In this document: in pieces, positions 50,025 through 58,724 of the stretch
Position numbering within the stretch: the stretch's first letter is position 1
How the letters are laid out: the number at the start of each line of letters is the position of its first letter
Origin: Streptomyces sp. TLI_235
GTDB taxonomy: Bacteria; Actinomycetota; Actinomycetes; Streptomycetales; Streptomycetaceae
Length of the DNA: 64,000 nucleotides
Direction of reading: 5' to 3'
Assembly (NCBI GenBank): GCA_002300355.1
Contig: NSGV01000002.1
Coordinates: 434,001 to 498,000, forward strand
Translations under genes and position numbers: made by a program
Notes under the pieces: model-generated
Databases searched by the model: none
The model's input: the letters and a program-made list of their open reading frames with translations, nothing else
What the model was told of the DNA's origin: nothing

Positions 50025-50507
50025 TCAGTCCTCCGCACCGCCGGTGGCCGCCTCCTCGCCGACGGCGGCGCGGATGCGGCCGAGGAGGGTGCGCAGTTGG
50101 TCGCGCTCGGCGGCGTCGAGGGTGCCGGTGGCGGCGGCGAGGGCCTCGCGGTCCAGTTCCTCGGCCTCGCGGTGCCGGCGGACGCCCTCCTCGGTGAGGG
50201 TCAGGAGGAAGGCGCGGCGGTCCTCGGGGTGGCGGACCCGCTCGACCAGACCGTCGCGTTCCAGGCTGTCGACGATCGTGGTGGTGGTGCGGGGGGCGTT
50301 GCCGACCAGGTCGGCGAGGTCGCGCATGCGCAGCGGCCCGCCGGCCCGGGCGAGGACGCGAAGGGTGCGCAGCCGGGAGACGGAGGCGCCGTGCTCGCGC
50401 AGCCGACCGTCCACGAAGGCGCGGAGCCGCTGCGTGGTGGCGAAGAGTTCGTCCACCAGGAGGTCGCTGCTGCCGAAGTCGCGCTTGTCCGCCTGCCGCT
50501 GTGCCAT
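50025..50507 (-). CDS. MarR-family transcriptional regulator
   Basis: A 160-residue winged-helix repressor. The core reads RLRTLRVLARAGGPLRMRDL, the recognition helix PRTTTTIVDSLERDGLVERV and the wing HPEDRRAFLLTLTEEG. ATG 50507 is used; a run of Met upstream would add 14 residues. Divergent from a drug-exporter-like MFS gene, with an inverted repeat TGAGCAT-N13-ATGCTCA between. It is the likely repressor of the exporter. Confidence 0.93.
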   Translation of the reverse strand: MAQRQADKRDFGSSDLLVDELFATTQRLRAFVDGRLREHGASVSRLRTLRVLARAGGPLRMRDLADLVGNAPRTTTTIVDSLERDGLVERVRHPEDRRAFLLTLTEEGVRRHREAEELDREALAAATGTLDAAERDQLRTLLGRIRAAVGEEAATGGAED

Positions 50508-50536
50508 GCCGTGTCCGTCCCCGCCCCTGGTCTTCC

Positions 50537-50563
50537 TGAGCATCATCATAGTGAGTATGCTCA
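50537..50563. promoter_or_regulatory. MarR operator candidate, TGAGCAT-N13-ATGCTCA
   Basis: A perfect 7-base inverted repeat spans 50537-50563, between the divergent MarR and MFS genes (starts 50507 and about 50600). The arms are AT-containing, unlike flanking DNA. It overlaps the possible -10 of the exporter (TATGCT at 50556-50561). Confidence 0.65.
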
Positions 50564-50599
50564 GCTTCTAGGAGCACCCGCCTGAGCCAGCGCCGTGTC

Positions 50600-52014
50600 G
50601 TGCCCATCATGACGGTCCTGACCACGTTCATCTGCATCGTCGACGGGGCCATCACCACCGTCGCACTGCCCAGCATCGCCCAGGAGTTCGCGCTGACCCC
50701 GGCCGCGCTCACCGGCGTCGTCGTGGTCTACCCGGTCTGCCTGGCGATGATGATCCCGGCCTCCGCCTGGCTCGTGGAGCGGCACGGCGGCCGCCGGATG
50801 CTGCTGCTCTCGCTCGGCGCGTTCACCGCCGCCTCCGCCCTGTGCGGGGCCGCCCCGAACCTGGCCTCACTGGTCGCCGCCGGCGCCCTGCAGGGCCTGG
50901 CCGCCGGACTGCTGATGCCGACCTCGCAGGCACTGCTGTTCCGCACCTTCACCCAGGCCGAACAGGTCCGGCTCGCCCGGCTGCTGGTCATCCCCCAGCA
51001 GATCGCGCCGGCCCTCGCCCCGCTGCTCGGCGGCCTGCTGGTCACCGGCATCTCCTGGCGCTGGGTGTTCTGGGTGAACGTGCCGGTCGGCGCCGCGCGG
51101 TGCTCTTCGGCCTGCTCTTCCTCGCCGAGCACCGCGACCACGCCGCCGGACGGCTCGACCTGCCCGGCCTGCTGCTGAGCGCGGCCGGCACCGCCACCCT
51201 GATGTACGGGATCTGCACCGGGCCCGACATCGGCTGGGGCCGGCCGCAGGTGCTCGGCGCGCTGGCGGCCGGCGCGGCCCTGCTGGCAGTGGCCGTCACC
51301 GTCGAACTACGGGTCGCCGAGCCGGTCCTGCGGCTGCGGCTGTTCCGCGACCGGCTGTTCCGCGACACCAACCTGATCTGCCTGGTCGGCTACGTGCCCA
51401 TCATGGGCGCGATGTTCCTCGGCCCGATCTACACCCAGGAGGCGCGCGGCGGCAGCGCCCTGGACAGCGGCAGCACCACCTTCACCGAGGCCTTCGGCGT
51501 GCTGCTCACCATGCAGCTGGTCGGCGCGGTCTACGCCCGGATCGGGCCGCGGGTGATCATCGGCACCGGGATGCTGGGTGTCGCGGGCGTGCTGCTGCTG
51601 CTCGCCACCGCGGACGCGCACACCGGCCTGTGGGCCCTCGGCGGCTACATGTTCCTGCTCGGCCTGGCGATGGGCGGGGTGTTCGTGCCCACCACCATCG
51701 CCTCGTTCAGCACCGTCGCCAGGGCGGACGTCGCCCACGCGGCGACCCTCAACACCGTCGTGCGGCAGACCGGCAACGCACTCGCCCCCGCCGTGGTGAC
51801 CACCGTGCTGGTGCTCGGCGCGGGCGGCCCCGAGCAGGCCCATCCGCCGCTGGCGGCCTACCGGTCGGCCTATCTGGTACTGGCGGCGATCGCGGTGGCG
51901 ACCGGCCTGTTCGCCTTCACCGTGCCGGACACCGCGGCCCGCCGGGCGGCCGCCGCCGCGCCGCCGACGGGAGGCACGCCGGCCCGCGCCCACGAGAAGG
52001 CGACCCGCCGCTGA
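50600..52014 (+). pseudogene. DHA2-type MFS exporter gene broken by a one-base frameshift
   Basis: The first frame encodes four to five spans (MTVLTTFICIVDGAITTVAL, ASAWLVERHGGRRMLLLS) to NVPVGAA near 51092. It then loses homology and stops at 51178, while the next frame carries on with AVLFGLLFLAEHRDHAAGR to the normal end at 52014. One missing base in GCCGCGCGG at about 51092-51100 explains this. A true mutation, a base-call error or programmed shift cannot be told apart; GC-rich errors are common. If intact it would be a 14-span proton antiporter under MarR control. The start is uncertain: AGGAG at 50571-50575 suits a CTG at 50582, GTG 50600 is the first usual codon. Confidence 0.8.
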
Positions 52015-52040
52015 CGGCCGGTCGGTTCCTCGGCGGTCCG

Positions 52041-53363
52041 TCAGTAGTCGCCGAGGAAGCGGTCCAGCACCCGTACCCCGAAGGCCAGTCCGGCGACCGG
52101 CACCCGCTCGTCGACGCCGTGGAACATCACCGGGTAGTCCAGCTCCGGGGCGAGCAGCAGCGGCGCGAAGCCGTAGCAGGTGATGCCCATCCGGTTGAAG
52201 GTCTTGGCGTCGGTGCCGCCGGACATCAGGTACGGGACGGGGTGCCCGGCCGGGTCCTCGGCGCGCAGCGCGTCCGCCATCGCGGTGAAGGCCGGGCCGG
52301 TGTGATCCGCCGCGACGGCATCCTCCAGATTGATGAACTCCCGTGCCACGCCCGGCCCGAGGAGCCGCTCCACGGTCTCCAGGTACTCCTCGCGGGTGCC
52401 GGGCAGGAACCGGCCGTCCACCTGGGCGTGCGCGCTGCCGGGCACCACGTTGACCTTCTGTCCGGCCTGCAGCACCGTCGGCACGGCCGAGTTGCGCACG
52501 GTGTGGGCGAACAGCGCGCCGGCCCGGCCGAGTCGGGCCGCCTCGGACTCCAGCCGCTCCCGGTCGATCCGGGTGCCGAGGATGCCCTCCAGCGCGGTGA
52601 TCAGCGCCTCCACCGGCGGGGTCAGCCGGGTCGGCCACGGGTGCGCGGCGAGCCGGGAGAGCGCGTGCACCAGGGTGGCGACGGCGTTGTCCGCGCCGGC
52701 CCGCGAGCCGTGCCCGGCGGTGCCGGTGGCGGTCAGCCGCATCCAGGCGGTGCAGCGTTCGCCGACCGCCACCGGGTAGATCCTGCGGTCCCCGGTCGAT
52801 TCTCCCGCCGGCACCGAGTAGCCGCCGGACTCGCCGATCGCCTCGGTGCAGCCGTCGAACCGGTCCCGGTGGCGCGCGGCGACGAAGCGGGCGCCGAACT
52901 CGCCGGTGGACTCCTCGTCGGCGACGAAGGCGAGTACCAGGTCGCGCCGGGGGCGCCGACCGGTCCGAGCCCACTCACGGACCAGCGCCAGCGTCATCGC
53001 CAGGCTGCCCTTCATGTCCACCGCGCCGCGGCCCCACAGACAGCCCTCGGCGAACTCCCCGGCGAGCGGGTGGTACCGCCAGTCGGCGGCGTCGAAGGGC
53101 ACGGTGTCCAGATGGCCGTGGACGAGCAGCGGCGGCAGCCCGGGGTCGCTGCCGGCCACCCGGGCCAGCACGTTGGCGCGGCGCGGCGCCGACTCGGTGA
53201 GCAGCGGCTCCGCTCCTGCGTCGGCGAGCCGCTCGGCGACGTACTCGGCGGCCTCGCGCTCGCCGGGCCCGCCGCCGTCGCCCGGGTTGACGGTGTCGAT
53301 GCGCAGCAGGTCGCGGCAGAGGACGGCGACGTCGGTGTCGAGTGCCTGCGGGGTCACGGTCAC
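52041..53363 (-). CDS. M20-family metallopeptidase
   Basis: A 440-residue zinc peptidase (M20/ArgE-DapE type). Metal ligands: His in LVHGHLDTVPF, Asp in GAVDMKGSL, the Glu-Glu in FVADEESTGEFG, Asp/Glu in IGESGGYS, and His in the late MFHGVDERVP. The dimerisation domain carries GTAGHGSRAG. It probably cleaves amino acids or acyl groups from small peptides. It is the last gene of the peptide-salvage operon, 20 bases after the M55 gene. GTG 53363 follows GAGAGGGAA. Confidence 0.92.
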   Translation of the reverse strand: MTVTPQALDTDVAVLCRDLLRIDTVNPGDGGGPGEREAAEYVAERLADAGAEPLLTESAPRRANVLARVAGSDPGLPPLLVHGHLDTVPFDAADWRYHPLAGEFAEGCLWGRGAVDMKGSLAMTLALVREWARTGRRPRRDLVLAFVADEESTGEFGARFVAARHRDRFDGCTEAIGESGGYSVPAGESTGDRRIYPVAVGERCTAWMRLTATGTAGHGSRAGADNAVATLVHALSRLAAHPWPTRLTPPVEALITALEGILGTRIDRERLESEAARLGRAGALFAHTVRNSAVPTVLQAGQKVNVVPGSAHAQVDGRFLPGTREEYLETVERLLGPGVAREFINLEDAVAADHTGPAFTAMADALRAEDPAGHPVPYLMSGGTDAKTFNRMGITCYGFAPLLLAPELDYPVMFHGVDERVPVAGLAFGVRVLDRFLGDY

Positions 53364-53383
53364 GGGTTCCCTCTCACGAGCGT

Positions 53384-54217
53384 TCAGCCGTAGTGCTGTT
53401 CGGCGGCGGCCCGGGCGACCACGGTGCAGACCTTGAAGGTGCGGGCGGCCCGGGTGGCGCCGGGCGCGGTGTAGCCGACGGTGCACGGGCCGAGCAGCTC
53501 GACGGTGGGGACGGCCGCGACGGCCTCGGCCTGGTGGCTGGCGTGGAAGTCGATCTCGAAGCGGTGCGGACCGGTGACCGGCTCCGGGCGGCCGAGCAGG
53601 GCGTGGTCGCGCATGGCGAGTTCGGCCCGGGAGCGGATCAGGGCGGCGCTGCGCTCCGGCGGCAGGCAGATCGCGGCGTACCGGCTGACGCACTCCTTGA
53701 CGGCGGCGGTGCGGGCCTCGGGCGCCCACCCGGCGGCCGCCTCGCAGGTGCGGTCGTCGCCGGTGACCAGGACGACCGGGACGCCGTGCTCGGCTGCGGT
53801 CAGCGCGTTCATCCGGCCCTCGTCGGCGTCGCCGCCGTCGATCCGGAAGCCGGTGAGGCCGGAGCCCAGGTAGGTGTGGGCGAGCACGCCCCTCGCGCCG
53901 GCACCGGTGTGGTAGCCGAGGAAGACCACCGCGTCGGCGTCCTGGACGCCCTGCATCATGCCGAGCGGCTTGTGCCGTCCGACCAGCAGCCGGGCGCGGG
54001 GGTCGAGTTCCTCCAGGAGGACGTTGCGCTGGCTGTCGTGCGCCTCGTTGACCACCACCTCCTCGGCGCCGCCGGCGAACAGGCCGGCCACGCAGGCGTT
54101 GACGTCCCCGGTGAGCAGCCGGCGCATCCGCTGCCAGGCGGGGGCGCCGGGCTCGACGTCCTCCGGCCAGGTGGTGCCGGTGGCGCCCTCCATGTCGGCG
54201 GAGATCAGGACGCGCAC
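53384..54217 (-). CDS. M55-family D-aminopeptidase (DppA-like)
   Basis: A 277-residue zinc aminopeptidase of family M55, which removes D-amino acids such as D-Ala from short peptides. Motif SADMEGATG contains the metal Asp/Glu, NEAHDSQRNVLLEELDP the next His, and VVFLGYHTGAG and FEIDFHASHQAEA hold further ligands. Family length is about 270. The start GTG lies 13 bases inside the S66 gene and has GGAGGAGG upstream. In Bacillus subtilis dppA heads the dpp-ykf operon for wall peptides; here it sits at the far end of a similar set. Confidence 0.93.
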   Translation of the reverse strand: MRVLISADMEGATGTTWPEDVEPGAPAWQRMRRLLTGDVNACVAGLFAGGAEEVVVNEAHDSQRNVLLEELDPRARLLVGRHKPLGMMQGVQDADAVVFLGYHTGAGARGVLAHTYLGSGLTGFRIDGGDADEGRMNALTAAEHGVPVVLVTGDDRTCEAAAGWAPEARTAAVKECVSRYAAICLPPERSAALIRSRAELAMRDHALLGRPEPVTGPHRFEIDFHASHQAEAVAAVPTVELLGPCTVGYTAPGATRAARTFKVCTVVARAAAEQHYG

Positions 54218-55179
54218 CGGGCCTCCTCCGCGGTCGACGCACCGGCACCGGGCCGCGGCGCGAGCGGGGGTTCGAGCAACCTGAGGACGCCGTCGCCGAG
54301 TTCGGCCTCGGTGCCGAGCGGGACGGTGAGCTGCAGCGGGCCGTGCCCGGCGGGCAGGCCGGCCGCGACCGGCACGCCGAGGCCACCCAGCCGGTCCGCG
54401 AGCACCGCGCGGACCTCCTCCTCCGGCCCGCAGTCGGTGAAGTCGCCGAGCACGATGCCGGCCGCCCGGCCGAGCACGCCCGCGCGCACCAGCTGGGTGA
54501 GGATGCGGTCCAGCCGGTACGGCTCCTCGCCGGTCTCCTCCAGGAGCAGCAGGCAGCCGTCCGGCGGCAGGGCGGTGGGGGTACCGACGGAGGCGGCGAG
54601 CAGGCTGGCGTTGCCGCCGGCGAGCCGGCCGCGGGCGGTGCCGGGGGCCAGCACCTCGCCGGTGAGCGGCAGTTCGGTCACCTGCTCGGGGTGGAAGAGC
54701 ACGGTGCGCAGGTGCTCGGCGTTCTCCGGGCTGTCCACCAGGGCGCCGGTAGCGGGCATCGGGGCGTGCAGGGTGCTGGTGCCGAGCCGGACGGCGAAGG
54801 CCTCGTGCAGGGCGGTGATGTCGCTGGAGCCGATCAGCAGCGCGGGTGCGGCCGACGTGTCGATCGCCTTCCAGTCGACCAGGTCGACCATGCGCTGGGT
54901 GCCGTAGCCGCCGCGGGCGCAGAACACGGCGCGCACGCCGGGGTCGGCGCAGGCCTCGGTGAGGTCGGCGGCGCGGTCCTCGTCGCGGCCGGCCAGGTGG
55001 CCGAGGTGGCTGTCGCGGACGTGCGGCAGCACGGTCACGTCGAGGCCCCAGGAGGCCAACAGGGCGGTGCCGCGGCCGAGCAGGGCCGGGTCGGGCGGGC
55101 CGGCGGGGGCCGCCACGGCGACCCGGTCGCCCGGGCGCAGGGCCTGCGGCACCGTTCGGGGGCGGGAGGGGGTCGGCAT
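54205..55179 (-). CDS. S66-family LD-carboxypeptidase/MccF-like peptidase
   Basis: A 324-residue serine peptidase. Motif ARGGYGTQRM and the nucleophile segment LLIGSSDITAL mark S66; the Glu and His of the triad are in LLLLEETGEEPYR and PAGHGPLQ. It would remove the terminal D-Ala from LD-linked murein peptides, or act like MccF. It overlaps the M55 gene by 13 bases and lies 7 bases from the permease gene upstream. Confidence 0.92.
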   Translation of the reverse strand: MPTPSRPRTVPQALRPGDRVAVAAPAGPPDPALLGRGTALLASWGLDVTVLPHVRDSHLGHLAGRDEDRAADLTEACADPGVRAVFCARGGYGTQRMVDLVDWKAIDTSAAPALLIGSSDITALHEAFAVRLGTSTLHAPMPATGALVDSPENAEHLRTVLFHPEQVTELPLTGEVLAPGTARGRLAGGNASLLAASVGTPTALPPDGCLLLLEETGEEPYRLDRILTQLVRAGVLGRAAGIVLGDFTDCGPEEEVRAVLADRLGGLGVPVAAGLPAGHGPLQLTVPLGTEAELGDGVLRLLEPPLAPRPGAGASTAEEARCAS

Positions 55180-55186
55180 GCGGGCC

Positions 55187-56143
55187 TCATCTCAGCTTCG
55201 GGTCGTAGGCGTCCCGGACGGCGTCGCCGAGCAGGATGAAGCTCAGCACGGTCGCCGACAGGAACAGCGCGGGGAAGGCGAGCAGGTGCGGGAAGTCGAG
55301 GACGTACGCCTGGGCCGCGTTGAGCTGCAGACCCCAGGAGACCGCAGGGTACTGCAGTCCGACGCCGAGGAAGTCGAGCGTGGCCTCGCCGGAGATGACG
55401 TTTCCGACGTTCAGCATGGCGACCACGACCACCGGGGTGATCGCGTTGGGCAGCAGGTGCCGGGTCATCAGCCGCAGCGGGCCGGCGCCGGTCGAGCGGG
55501 CGGCGTGCACGTAGTCGGCGTCCTTGAGGCCGATGACCTGGGCGCGCATCACCCGGGTCATGGTCGTCCAGCCGAGCGCGACGAGGACGAGGGTCATCGC
55601 GCCGAGGCCGTGGTCGGGGAAGGCGACCAGGACGACGGTGGCGCCGAGCACGAACGGCAGGCCGAAGAACACGTCGGTGAGCCCGGAGAGCAGGGTGTCG
55701 ACCCAGCCGCCGAGGAAGCCGGCCAGTAGGCCGAGGACGACGGAGAGCAGCAGTGCGCCGGCGGTCACCGCGAGGCCGATGACCAGCGAGGGGCGGCTGC
55801 CGCGGACGACCTGGCCGAGGTAGTCGCAGCCCTGCAGGTCGAAGCCGAAGGGGTGGTGCAGGCTGGGGCCGACCCGGGAGTCGGCGAGTTCGCAGCGGCC
55901 GTTGTCGTCGGTGAGCAGTGCGACGAACGGCTCCGGGAGGGCCGCCATCAGCGCCATCAGCAGCAGCACGCCGGTGCAGGCGAGCACCAGCGGTCGGGAC
56001 CGCAGGTCGCGCCAGGCGCCGGCGGAGGGGGACTCGCCGCGGCCGGGGCGCCGCTTCGGGGGCAGCGACAGGTCACGGACGGGGGCGGGCGGCGCGGGGG
56101 CGGGAGCGGGCGGCGGCGCGGGGGCGGGCGGGCTACCGGTCAT
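55187..56143 (-). CDS. DppC-type peptide ABC permease
   Basis: A 318-residue permease of the oligopeptide type. The N-terminus is Pro/Ala-rich (about 45 residues), followed by the first span and then the conserved PFGFDLQGCDYLGQVVRGSR and the EAA-like loop TGAGPLRLMTRHLLPNAIT. Six spans. It overlaps the dppB-like gene by 11 bases. Confidence 0.93.
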   Translation of the reverse strand: MTGSPPAPAPPPAPAPAPPAPVRDLSLPPKRRPGRGESPSAGAWRDLRSRPLVLACTGVLLLMALMAALPEPFVALLTDDNGRCELADSRVGPSLHHPFGFDLQGCDYLGQVVRGSRPSLVIGLAVTAGALLLSVVLGLLAGFLGGWVDTLLSGLTDVFFGLPFVLGATVVLVAFPDHGLGAMTLVLVALGWTTMTRVMRAQVIGLKDADYVHAARSTGAGPLRLMTRHLLPNAITPVVVVAMLNVGNVISGEATLDFLGVGLQYPAVSWGLQLNAAQAYVLDFPHLLAFPALFLSATVLSFILLGDAVRDAYDPKLR

Positions 56144-57062
56144 GGCGGATCCTCGGGTCGAGCAGGCCGTACAGGACGTCGACGACCAGGTTGGCCAGGC
56201 AGTAGACCAGCACCAGCGCGGTGGTGATGCCGACGACCGTCGGCCCTTCGCGTAACTGGATGGCCTGGAAGACCTGTTGGCCGATGCCGGGCAGGTTGAA
56301 GACGTACTCGGTGACGACGGCGCCGGCCATCAGCGAGCCGAGTTCGATGCCGAGGAAGGTCACCACCGGGATCAGCGAGTTGCGCAGGGTGTGCCGGACG
56401 ATCACCCGCCACCGGGGCAGGCCCTTGGCTCCGGCGGTGCGCACGTAGTCCGCGCGCAGGTTCTCCAGCAGCGAGGCGCGGGTGAGCCGGGCGACGTAGG
56501 CGACGCCGAAGGAGGCGAGGACGAGGCCGGGCAGCAGGTACGCGGTCGGCCAGCCGTCCTCGGCGCCGGCCACCGGGAACCAGCCGAGCTTGACGCCTAG
56601 CAGGAGTTGGGCGAGGTAGCCGACGATGTACACCGGCACGGCGATGACCAGGGTGGTGCCGGCGAGGACGGCGCTGTCCGCCCAGCGGCCCTTGCGCAGC
56701 GCCGCCCAGACGCCGAGCGCGATGCCGAGCACGGTCTCCAGGAACCAGGCGGTGAGGCCGAGCCGCAGGGTGACCTGCCAGCGGCCGGCCAGGGTGTCGG
56801 CGACCGGTTCGCCGGTGAAGGTCCGGCCGAGGTCGCCGGTCAGCAGGCCGCCGAGGTACTTGGCGTACTGCACCACCAGCGGGTCGTCGAGGTGGTAGCG
56901 GCGGTGCAGTTCGGCGAGGACGGCGGGCGGCACCGGTCGGTCGCCGGCCAGGCCCTGGATCGGGTCGCCTGGCAGTACGAAGACCATGGTGTGGATGAGG
57001 AAGGTGGTCGCCAGCAGTACCGGAACGGCGTACAGCAGGCGGCGGGCGATGTAGCGGCCCAT
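56133..57062 (-). CDS. DppB-type peptide ABC permease
   Basis: A 309-residue permease starting MGRYIARRLLYAVPVLLATT, the standard DppB entry. The EAA loop is RTAGAKGLPRWRVIVRHTLR. Six spans with the exact family length. The gene begins 42 bases after the binding-protein stop. No ATPase gene follows in the operon. Confidence 0.94.
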   Translation of the reverse strand: MGRYIARRLLYAVPVLLATTFLIHTMVFVLPGDPIQGLAGDRPVPPAVLAELHRRYHLDDPLVVQYAKYLGGLLTGDLGRTFTGEPVADTLAGRWQVTLRLGLTAWFLETVLGIALGVWAALRKGRWADSAVLAGTTLVIAVPVYIVGYLAQLLLGVKLGWFPVAGAEDGWPTAYLLPGLVLASFGVAYVARLTRASLLENLRADYVRTAGAKGLPRWRVIVRHTLRNSLIPVVTFLGIELGSLMAGAVVTEYVFNLPGIGQQVFQAIQLREGPTVVGITTALVLVYCLANLVVDVLYGLLDPRIRHDR

Positions 57063-57104
57063 CGGCGGGCGCCCCCGGTTCGTGTGGTCGCGACGGTGGT
57101 CGGG

Positions 57105-58724
57105 TCAGTGCCGCACGGTCACCTTCTCCAGGTGGAGGCCGGCGACGTACGGGTCGACGAGGACGGTGCCGATCCGGCTGCTCCAGGCGGTCTGGTCCTG
57201 CCAGTTCCAGAGCGGGATCAGCGGCAGGGCCTTGAGTGCGATGGACTCGGCCTGGTGGTAGTGGGCCTCGGACTCGGCCGCGGTCGGCGCGGCGTTGCCG
57301 AGGGCGAGTGCCCGGTCGAAGGCCGGGTCGGACCAGCCGGAGCGGTTGTTCGGGCCGAGCAGCCCGGACAGGTAGTTCTGCACGCTCGGGTAGTCGACCA
57401 CCCAGTTCTGCCGGTACGGGCCGGTCGCCTTGCGGCCGTTGAGGATCGGGCCGAGGTCGGCGCCGGACATCTTGCGGAAGGCGATGTCCCGGATGCCGAG
57501 GTTCTGCTTGAGCTCGTTCGCCACCGACGTCATCCACTGCTCGTACGTGGGGTCGGAGTTGGCGAAGTACAGCTCCAGGGTGCCGGTGAAGCCGCCGGCC
57601 CGGTCGAACAGTTCCTTGGCGCGGTCCGGCCGGTAGTCGCAGGTCTCGCCGCAGGCGCCGGCGCGGTGGCCGGGGATCATCGCGGCGACCAGCGAGTCGG
57701 CGGGCGCGAACACCTCGTTGAAGATGGCCCGGGTGATGCCCCGGCGGTCGATCGCCATCGAAATGGCCTGCCGCAGCTCGGGCTTGGCGTAGCGCTCGTC
57801 CCAGAGCGGCAGGCCGAGGTAGTCCATGGTGCCGCTGGGCCGCACCGAGTACCGCCGGCCGAAGGTGCGTTTGGCCTCGTAGGCCCGGGCGGGCGGCACG
57901 CTCGCCATGAAGTCGACGTGTCCGGCGCGCAGTTCGGTGAAGGCGGTGTCCTTGCTGGTGAAGATCCGGAAGTGCACGGCGTCGGCCTTCGGCGGGCGCG
58001 GTCCGGTGTAGCCCGTCGCGCGGCGCAGGTCGATCCGCTGCTGGTGCCGCCAGTCGCCGTCCATCGCGAACGGGCCGTTGCCGACCGGGTGCAGGTCGTA
58101 CCCGGCCGGGTCGGCGAAGGCCGCCTTCGGCAGCGGCGCGAACGCCGGGAAGGCCAGCAGCATCGGGAACTGGCTGAACGGGGCGCCCAGGGTGACCTTC
58201 AGCGTGCGGTCGTCGACCACCTCCAGACCGGAGAGCCGGTCCGTGGCGGGCTCGGCACCGTCCGCCGGGTTGAGCGCGGCGTAGCCGTCGATCTGGCTGA
58301 AGTAACCGTTGGCCTCCCAGCCGTTGGGGCCGTATGCGGCGGCGTTCCACGCGGCGGCGTAGCTGGCGGCGGTGACCGGCTCGCCGTTGTGGAAGCGGGC
58401 GCCGGACGGGAAGCGCAGTGTCCAGACCCGCTGGTCGTCGGTGCTGATCGACTCGGCGGCGAGCGGCACGGCGTGGCCGTCGGACGGGTCCAGGGCGAGC
58501 GGGGTGTCGAACAGGCCCTCCAGCACCTGCAGGGCGTAACTGCTGGTCGTCCGGCCGGGGGTGAGGTGGTCGGGCTCGGTGAGGGCGACGGTGAACGCGC
58601 CGCCGGGCACGTCCGGGACCGGCCCGAGGTCCTCGTCGGCGCGGCGGACGCAGCCGGCGGCCGCCGCGAGCAGCGCCAGGGCGACCAGCACGGCGGGCAG
58701 CCGGCCGGCGCGTGCCGTCAGCAC
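57105..58724 (-). CDS. Peptide-binding lipoprotein (DppA/OppA-like)
   Basis: A 539-residue solute-binding lipoprotein of the SBP_bac_5 family. The lipobox is LAAAAGC near residue 24. Family landmarks are GLFDTPLALDPSDGHAVPLA, then LRFPSGARFHNGEPVTAASY, LRQAISMAIDRRGITRAIFN and WVVDYPSVQNYLSGLLGP. It should catch peptides, in context wall peptides, and pass them to the DppBC-like permeases. Its ATG overlaps the PBP4-type gene by 7 bases. Confidence 0.93.
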   Translation of the reverse strand: MLTARAGRLPAVLVALALLAAAAGCVRRADEDLGPVPDVPGGAFTVALTEPDHLTPGRTTSSYALQVLEGLFDTPLALDPSDGHAVPLAAESISTDDQRVWTLRFPSGARFHNGEPVTAASYAAAWNAAAYGPNGWEANGYFSQIDGYAALNPADGAEPATDRLSGLEVVDDRTLKVTLGAPFSQFPMLLAFPAFAPLPKAAFADPAGYDLHPVGNGPFAMDGDWRHQQRIDLRRATGYTGPRPPKADAVHFRIFTSKDTAFTELRAGHVDFMASVPPARAYEAKRTFGRRYSVRPSGTMDYLGLPLWDERYAKPELRQAISMAIDRRGITRAIFNEVFAPADSLVAAMIPGHRAGACGETCDYRPDRAKELFDRAGGFTGTLELYFANSDPTYEQWMTSVANELKQNLGIRDIAFRKMSGADLGPILNGRKATGPYRQNWVVDYPSVQNYLSGLLGPNNRSGWSDPAFDRALALGNAAPTAAESEAHYHQAESIALKALPLIPLWNWQDQTAWSSRIGTVLVDPYVAGLHLEKVTVRH

